Assembly: GCA_938048505.1 (NCBI GenBank)
Contig: CALIUX010000270.1
Location: forward strand, 1-9,352
Direction: 5' to 3'
DNA: 9,352 nucleotides
Source: an uncultured Pseudomonadales bacterium
GTDB taxonomy: Bacteria; Pseudomonadota; Gammaproteobacteria; Pseudomonadales; Cellvibrionaceae
How positions within the stretch are numbered: position 1 is the stretch's first letter; every line of letters starts with the position of its first letter. Of this stretch, positions 6,423 to 9,352 are shown one piece after another. The notes beneath the pieces are model-generated. The model searched no databases. It was not told where the DNA came from and was given only the letters and a program-made list of their open reading frames with translations. The position numbers and the translations under genes were made by a program.

Positions 6423-6450
6423 TGAGACCTCCAATAAAGTACTGTATAAA
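6422..6450 (+). promoter_or_regulatory. Plus-strand sigma70 promoter overlapping the LexA box
   Basis: TTGAGA (6422-6427), 17-bp spacer, TATAAA (6445-6450). The -10 lies within the LexA box, so bound LexA would block it. The expected start, near 6456-6459, coincides with the ATG of the small ORF. On the minus strand no equally good -35/-10 pair was found. Confidence 0.55.
6427..6432 (-). promoter_or_regulatory. Shine-Dalgarno of int (decides its start)
   Basis: GGAGGT on the minus strand, four bases before ATG 6422. It rules out the in-frame TTG at 6434, which overlaps it. Confidence 0.8.
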
Positions 6451-6459
6451 TAAACAGTA
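6440..6459. promoter_or_regulatory. LexA (SOS) box
   Basis: TACTGTATAAATAAACAGTA matches the E. coli SOS consensus at 18 of 20 bases. The invariant CTGT-N8-ACAG core is intact, and so are the outer TA/TA bases. It lies between int and the repressor gene, overlapping a plus-strand -10. Confidence 0.85.
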
Positions 6460-6620
6460 TGGATAATACACTCGATGATCTAAAAAAACAGATAGCCCTA
6501 CTTGATAACCAAGGAAAAGTGGAGGCAGTTATTTACCTGCGCGACCTGCTAAGAACTTCAAGTACTCCAATGCCTGTTCACCCTTGCCCTCGGCCTCTAG
6601 CTGACGATAAAGCGAAATAA
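6459..6620 (+). CDS. Small SOS-controlled ORF, candidate antirepressor (possibly leaderless)
   Basis: 53 codons from ATG 6459 to TAA. The N-terminal part (LDDLKKQIALLDNQGK, then VEAVIYLRDLL) looks like one or two amphipathic helices. The tail from about 33 is Pro-rich and less protein-like. The ATG overlaps the last base of a LexA box and sits within a few bases of the predicted start of transcription. There is no Shine-Dalgarno, so translation would be leaderless. The last 92 bases overlap the 3' end of the repressor gene on the other strand. Placement fits a LexA-controlled small antirepressor of the Tum / Gifsy type, but no homology is recognised. The alternative is that only the transcript matters, as antisense to the repressor. 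A second in-frame start, GTG at 6519, has AAGGA close upstream. Confidence 0.45.
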   Translation: MDNTLDDLKKQIALLDNQGKVEAVIYLRDLLRTSSTPMPVHPCPRPLADDKAK

Positions 6621-6855
6621 TCTCTTGATCAATGTGATCATCCACTGCCGACTCTTCTATTGAAAGCAACATATTTCTGTACTGAGCAAGTCGCGGGTGC
6701 TCGGTCATTTCGTGAATTCGGTTGACTTTTGGTGATGTGAAGCCGCCAGAGTATTTTTTTATCGCCCCGTAAGGAATACCGCTTAACTCACTGAATTCCT
6801 TAAGGTTTATCTCTTCTAGCTTGCAGATGTATTTAAGCTTTTCGGCGAAAGTCAT
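6529..6855 (-). CDS. Short HTH repressor of lysogeny, P2 C-like
   Basis: 108 residues. An N-terminal helix-turn-helix DNA-binding domain spans about 1-60, with recognition-type helices in LKEFSELSGIPYGAIKKYSGG (about 18-38). A helical C-terminal tail follows, including EIISLYRQLEAEGKGEQALEY (about 78-98), likely for dimerisation. Its length matches the roughly 99-residue P2 C repressor, and it lacks the S24/LexA-type protease domain of lambda CI. RecA-driven self-cleavage is therefore not expected. ATG 6855 has AGAG upstream. It is divergent from the Cox-like gene, with operators in the 113-base gap, and int follows on the same strand 106 bases downstream. Presumed role: binding O1/O2 to shut the rightward early promoter. 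The symbol C is withheld because identity rests on position and architecture. Confidence 0.8.
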   Translation of the reverse strand: MTFAEKLKYICKLEEINLKEFSELSGIPYGAIKKYSGGFTSPKVNRIHEMTEHPRLAQYRNMLLSIEESAVDDHIDQEIISLYRQLEAEGKGEQALEYLKFLAGRAGK

Positions 6856-6864
6856 ATTATTCTC

Positions 6865-6893
6865 TTGACGGTTCTATTTTTAGAACCTATCTT
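6865..6893 (+). promoter_or_regulatory. Early promoter driving the cox-to-A operon
   Basis: TTGACG (6865-6870), exactly 17 bp, TATCTT (6888-6893) on the plus strand. The whole spacer is filled by the inverted-repeat operator O1, so a bound repressor would cover the promoter. Transcription would start near 6900 and run into the Cox-like gene. Confidence 0.55.
6870..6887. promoter_or_regulatory. Operator O1 (perfect inverted repeat)
   Basis: GGTTCTATTTTTAGAACC: two 7-bp arms (GGTTCTA / TAGAACC) around TTTT, in the promoter spacer between divergent repressor and Cox-like genes. Presumed target of the C-type repressor, or possibly of the Cox-like protein. Confidence 0.7.
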
Positions 6894-6902
6894 GTCTCTA
6901 TT

Positions 6903-6920
6903 GGTTCTATTTTTGGATCT
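6903..6920. promoter_or_regulatory. Operator O2 (degenerate copy of O1)
   Basis: GGTTCTATTTTTGGATCT repeats the left arm and spacer of O1 exactly; the right arm is degenerate (TGGATCT against TAGAACC). It starts 33 bp after O1 (three helical turns), so two bound dimers would lie on the same face. It covers the region just after the predicted transcription start. Confidence 0.55.
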
Positions 6921-6968
6921 TTCATGTGGGTGCATATAAGCCCAATTAAACCGACAGAGACTATCACG

Positions 6969-7163
6969 ATGACCGGTATTTATATAGATACGCCTTTCCT
7001 CAGTGTTGATGAGTACGCCCGCCGCACAGGTATGACAAGAAGTGTTGTTGTGCGCATGTGTCGTGATGGCGACTTACCAACCCGCCGCCGCAAAAGCGAC
7101 AGCGCCCCTTATTACGTGAACAACGCGTTGCTCATCAAAAAAGCCATTGAAAGCGAGTACTAA
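6969..7163 (+). CDS. Cox/excisionase-like small HTH protein
   Basis: 64 residues from ATG 6969. A winged-helix or MerR-like DNA-binding fold is suggested by LSVDEYARRTGMTRSVVVRM (about 11-30), the basic turn DGDLPTRRRK, and a final hydrophobic segment PYYVNNALLIKKAIESEY. It is the first gene of the rightward operon, opposite the repressor, which is where P2 carries cox (excisionase and repressor of the lysogenic promoter; about 91 residues in P2). An in-frame ATG at 6924 would add 15 residues but lacks a ribosome site and begins four bases after O2. ATG 6969 has only a weak purine run (ACAGAGA) upstream. Direct homology to Cox is not visible; the role is inferred from fold and place. Confidence 0.72.
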   Translation: MTGIYIDTPFLSVDEYARRTGMTRSVVVRMCRDGDLPTRRRKSDSAPYYVNNALLIKKAIESEY

Positions 7164-7167
7164 CTTA

Positions 7168-7188
7168 ACTGGTTAAAAATTAACCAGT
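7168..7188. repeat. Perfect 9-bp hairpin after the Cox-like gene
   Basis: ACTGGTTAA (7168-7176), AAA loop, TTAACCAGT (7180-7188), beginning four bases after the stop codon. There is no T-tract, so it is an unlikely intrinsic terminator. It may protect or process mRNA, or be a regulator-binding site, upstream of the small-gene cluster. Confidence 0.6.
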
Positions 7189-7205
7189 AGTGAACAGGTG
7201 AAATT

Positions 7206-7370
7206 ATGATTACCAAGATAACGGAAGAGCTGCAAGCTAAGCACAGGTTTCAATTCAATTACGTTGGCTGGTGGGGCTGGGTTGATGGTGACCGTGTGGT
7301 GATTGTAGAGCGTAAGTTGAGCCGCCTGCTTGAGCTGGTTAATCCAATTGTTAATAAGGGGGCAGCGTAA
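7206..7370 (+). CDS. Hypothetical early phage protein, 54 aa
   Basis: Starts at ATG 7206 with AGGTG five bases upstream, the best ribosome site in this operon. Sequence begins MITKITEELQAKHRFQFNYV, then the aromatic stretch GWWGWVDGDRVVIVERK and a helical LLELVNPIV. No family is recognised. Its stop overlaps the next start by one base (TAATG), so the two are translationally coupled. Coding is supported by the ribosome site and the coupling. Position matches the small orfs between cox and A in P2-like phages. Confidence 0.7.
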   Translation: MITKITEELQAKHRFQFNYVGWWGWVDGDRVVIVERKLSRLLELVNPIVNKGAA

Positions 7371-7558
7371 TGCCAGACAATCAAATTGAATTTAGAGCAA
7401 AAAATCAGCGTGCTGTGCGCATTGTAGATATTCGCACTTTTCACACAGAAAAAGCCGCGCATCAGTACGTTGATCATCAGTTAAAAATTGGCCGTGCTTG
7501 CCAAAAAGAAATCGTCGAGCGCGGTATTCATCAAGTAAAAGCTATGGAGCTTGTGTAA
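7370..7558 (+). CDS. Hypothetical early phage protein, 62 aa
   Basis: Starts at ATG 7370 inside the preceding stop (TAATG) and ends in another TAATG overlap with the next gene. It is a basic, His-rich small protein with an N-terminal strand-like region (VRIVDIRTF) and a helical C-terminal half (AAHQYVDHQLKIGRACQKEI). No family is recognised. Tight packing on both sides supports it as real. Confidence 0.7.
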   Translation: MPDNQIEFRAKNQRAVRIVDIRTFHTEKAAHQYVDHQLKIGRACQKEIVERGIHQVKAMELV

Positions 7559-7752
7559 TGAGTGTTGAAAATAAAGTTGAAGTACATCTGGTTGCTGTAA
7601 CCACAGAGCAGCGCTTGGCCTTTAGAAGTCATGTTGCAAGTATTTCTGCAACAAAGCCTGTGCTGGGCAATAGCGAGTCTGAATACTATCAATTGCTTGG
7701 CGCGTTGCAGTCAATTGATGCCGGCTTAACTGACAAATCTTTACCCGCGTAG
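7558..7752 (+). CDS. Hypothetical early phage protein, 64 aa
   Basis: ATG 7558 (MSVENKVEVHLVAVTTEQ) overlaps the previous stop by one base. The reading frame is open further upstream, to about 7498, but that part would lie inside the preceding gene, so the coupled ATG is preferred. The protein has an N-terminal strand region, a helix with TTEQRLAFRSHV, and SESEYYQLLGALQSIDAGL. No family is recognised. Confidence 0.7.
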   Translation: MSVENKVEVHLVAVTTEQRLAFRSHVASISATKPVLGNSESEYYQLLGALQSIDAGLTDKSLPA

Positions 7753-7761
7753 GTGATGGCA

Positions 7762-7953
7762 ATGTTAATTGTTGATGCAGAAATGACATCTGATGAAGCG
7801 AACGCATTTATCGCCATGGTAAATCGCATGGGTTATTCAGATATTAAAGCGCAAGCAAAAAGCCCTGAGGAAGCGCTGACCATGCGCAAAGCGTTGCATG
7901 ATTTAAAGCATGCGGTAGAAGAATCTTTTGCTGCTGAGCTGGTTGCTGCGTAG
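7762..7953 (+). CDS. Hypothetical early phage protein, 63 aa
   Basis: ATG 7762 is chosen because AGGTG (7751-7755) lies six bases upstream, like the ribosome site at 7206. GTG 7753 and ATG 7756 are in frame but too close to that site. Mostly helical and acidic: MTSDEANAFIAMVNRMGYSD, then AKSPEEALTMRKALHDLKHA. No family is recognised. The TAG stop overlaps the following GTG start by one base. Confidence 0.68.
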   Translation: MLIVDAEMTSDEANAFIAMVNRMGYSDIKAQAKSPEEALTMRKALHDLKHAVEESFAAELVAA

Positions 7954-8351
7954 TGATTGCTTCTCAAAAAGTCATTGACTATATCGCGGGTATGAATGCG
8001 GCGTTAATTGATGTGCTCTCAAGTAAAAAAGCCGAGCAGTCAGATAGCGCTAAATCATGCCCCTGCGATGATTGTGATGGTCGCGGCTATTTAGTCGAAT
8101 ATTGCTATTACGCAAAACCGGCTACACCAAATGATTGGTTAGTTGATGATGCGGGAAAACAAGTGGCATCACGCCGGTTAGCAATTTGCCCAAGCTGTTT
8201 AGCTTCGGGTGTTGATCAAGAAAAGTTTGTTGAGTCGCTAAAAGAAATGTCGCGCTATGAGCAAGCTTTAAAAGAAAACGAATATATAAAATCGGGCGGC
8301 GGTATTCGCGCGATGATTAGTCAAACGGCAGGTGGCCGTGCTCAACTATGA
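7953..8351 (+). CDS. Small zinc-binding protein upstream of the replication initiator
   Basis: 132 residues, starting at GTG 7953 coupled to the previous stop (TAGTG) and overlapping the next gene by ATGA. It has two cysteine clusters, CPCDDCDGRGY (C36, C38, C41) and ICPSCL (C79, C82), with C51 between. The first looks like half of a DnaJ-type zinc knuckle (CxxCxGxG); together CxxC and CxxC could hold one zinc as a ribbon. The C-terminal third is helical and charged (FVESLKEMSRYEQALKENEY). In P2-like phages a small zinc-finger (DksA/TraR-type) protein is often found just before gene A; this one shares place and metal ligands but not an obvious DksA signature. Function unknown. Confidence 0.72.
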   Translation: MIASQKVIDYIAGMNAALIDVLSSKKAEQSDSAKSCPCDDCDGRGYLVEYCYYAKPATPNDWLVDDAGKQVASRRLAICPSCLASGVDQEKFVESLKEMSRYEQALKENEYIKSGGGIRAMISQTAGGRAQL

Positions 8352-9352
8352 GCGAATTAACCCTATCAGAAATTGGCACGCATCAGTGCCGAAAATGGTC
8401 TGCTGAAATATTTAATCAGCACTTGCCAAGCAAAAAATCGCTACAAAAAAAATACGTTGAGCGAGCAAATAAAAATGGGTATGTGGATGCAAACCAATGG
8501 TTATTTAATGCCGCCAGACTGGTCGCTATTTGTGCTCGCCACTCTACTATTGATGGTTATTTAAAAAAACATTATGAGCGTGTGCAGCGCTCGTTTGGCC
8601 ATGCGCGTGCAATCGAGGTGCTTGAGCAGTTGGATGAGCGTCTGTGTTTTGGTGGCGGTTTGGCGCATAACGGCTCTGTGATTGAGCAGCGTTTTAGTGC
8701 TGCAATGGATTTAGAAGAGTTGTGCGATATGGCAGACACGCATGCGCAGCGCTTTGAAAGGCGATGGCAGCAGATTAATCAAAACCAAGATTTATGGGAC
8801 GCTTACGCATCACTGGTGCGTTACCTTGCGTGTGTGGGTATTAATAACCCTGTTGATTTAAAGGACGATGAAACAGAAGAGGAGATGCATGCAAAAATTA
8901 TTGCTGGTGCAGCGCGTGTGTGTTGCAACCTATGGTGGCGTAGGCAGTTAAAAACCAAGTGTGTGCGCATGGTAGAAAATGTTTTGCGCAGCATCGGCCA
9001 GGTCACTAAGTCAAAACATACGCCCTATGTAAGCAAGTGGGGCTTGGGCCGTTATTTATTATGTCAAAAGCGTAATGAGGCGATTCTGGCCAATATGGAA
9101 ATGGAAAACCAAGAGGGTGTAGTCAAGCCGCTAGCTGATGCGATTGCGCAAAGCCAGGCTAACCCGGTTAACCGCCGGAATGAATTTATGGTGCGTTCTA
9201 GGGGCTATGAAGAAATTGCCAAGGCTCTAAATTTAACCCCGCTATTTTTAACGCTGACGTGCCCCAGTAAATACCATGCGCGTTTACATACCGGTGCAGA
9301 AAATACCAAATTCAACGGCGCTGATCCGCGTGAGGCGAATGATTACTTATCA
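8348..9352 (+). CDS. P2 gpA-like replication initiator endonuclease, N-terminal part (cut by window end)
   Basis: The frame is open for 335 codons from ATG 8348, with no stop before the window ends. It overlaps the zinc-protein stop by ATGA. In P2, gpA nicks the origin, bonds to the 5' end and starts rolling-circle replication. Recognised GPA-family features: WWRRQLKTKCVRMVENVL (about 196-213), YVSKWGLGRYLLCQKRNEAI (227-246), NPVNRRNEFMVRSRGYEEIA (272-291), and LFLTLTCPSKYHA (299-311), the strand that begins the nuclease domain. The metal-binding HUH-type motif and the catalytic tyrosines are expected downstream, outside the window, so catalytic integrity cannot be tested. P2 gpA is about 760 residues, so under half is present. 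It marks this element as an autonomously replicating P2-type phage. Confidence 0.9.
   Translation, partial: MSELTLSEIGTHQCRKWSAEIFNQHLPSKKSLQKKYVERANKNGYVDANQWLFNAARLVAICARHSTIDGYLKKHYERVQRSFGHARAIEVLEQLDERLCFGGGLAHNGSVIEQRFSAAMDLEELCDMADTHAQRFERRWQQINQNQDLWDAYASLVRYLACVGINNPVDLKDDETEEEMHAKIIAGAARVCCNLWWRRQLKTKCVRMVENVLRSIGQVTKSKHTPYVSKWGLGRYLLCQKRNEAILANMEMENQEGVVKPLADAIAQSQANPVNRRNEFMVRSRGYEEIAKALNLTPLFLTLTCPSKYHARLHTGAENTKFNGADPREANDYLS

Larger units (their letters stand above)
4737..9352. mobile_element. P2-like prophage, integrase-to-replication early region (right end outside the window)
   Basis: Layout from the edge inward: tRNA-Leu 3' fragment (att core), IHF-like site, integrase arm repeats, lipoprotein cargo, integrase (-), C-type repressor (-), Cox-like regulator (+), a run of small genes (+), and a gpA-type replication initiator (+). 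This order (int, C, cox, small orfs, A) is that of phage P2 and relatives. CCA lies toward low coordinates, so the original tRNA 3' end and host flank are on the left and the phage extends rightward. Structural genes and the other att end are not in the window, so completeness cannot be judged. Confidence 0.85.

Noticed and set aside
6423..6434. Earlier TTG start for int
   Set aside because: It overlaps the GGAGGT ribosome site that correctly serves ATG 6422.
6924..6968. N-terminal extension of the Cox-like protein from ATG 6924
   Set aside because: No ribosome site, directly after the operator, and the added residues are not part of the HTH fold; not fully excluded.
8373..8564. 63-codon plus-strand frame
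   Set aside because: Out-of-frame shadow of the gpA-like gene, which has clear family motifs.
1..9352. CRISPR arrays, rRNA genes or insertion-sequence transposases
   Set aside because: No regularly spaced repeats, ribosomal RNA or transposase motifs seen on either strand.

Overview
The window looks like a gammaproteobacterial chromosome, probably a free-living or marine heterotroph, carrying the early end of a P2-like prophage. The lineage is an inference. It rests on an Escherichia-type membrane D-lactate dehydrogenase, a classical gamma-type LexA box (18 of 20 bases of the E. coli consensus), a tRNA-Leu(UAA) integration site, and a P2-style int / C / cox / small genes / A layout.

Bases 1-4233 are host chromosome. 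A quinone-linked D-lactate dehydrogenase (dld, +) converges on an outer-membrane-type lipoprotein with an Ig-like and a CAP domain (-). A 430-base gene-free stretch follows. It holds a near-perfect 64-bp palindrome with a strong sigma70-type promoter overlapping its left arm and 8-bp direct repeats around it. Next comes a two-domain rhodanese sulfurtransferase (+).

Bases 4234-4736 are a relic of an older related prophage. They contain a decayed att arm region (IHF-like site, hairpin, two TGTGGAC-type repeats) and a frameshifted integrase fragment.

From 4737 to the end of the window lies the younger prophage. Its edge is the 3' part of a tRNA-Leu(UAA) gene (att core), followed by an IHF-like site and two arm-type repeats. 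A Cys-rich lipoprotein cargo gene and the tyrosine integrase run on the minus strand, and then the short C-type repressor. The repressor and a Cox-like regulator are divergent. The early promoter between them carries an inverted-repeat operator exactly in its spacer and a second operator 33 bp downstream. Rightward, five small genes with one-base overlaps or very short gaps lead into a P2 gpA-type replication initiator, cut by the window end.

The most interesting element sits between int and C. A plus-strand promoter (TTGAGA-17-TATAAA) overlaps a LexA box, and an ATG falls at about the expected transcription start. It opens a 53-codon ORF that points into the repressor gene. Because the 108-residue repressor has no room for a self-cleavage domain, this looks like an SOS-triggered induction module, acting as a small antirepressor, as antisense transcription against C, or both. 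It is analogous to Tum of phage 186 but in a different place.
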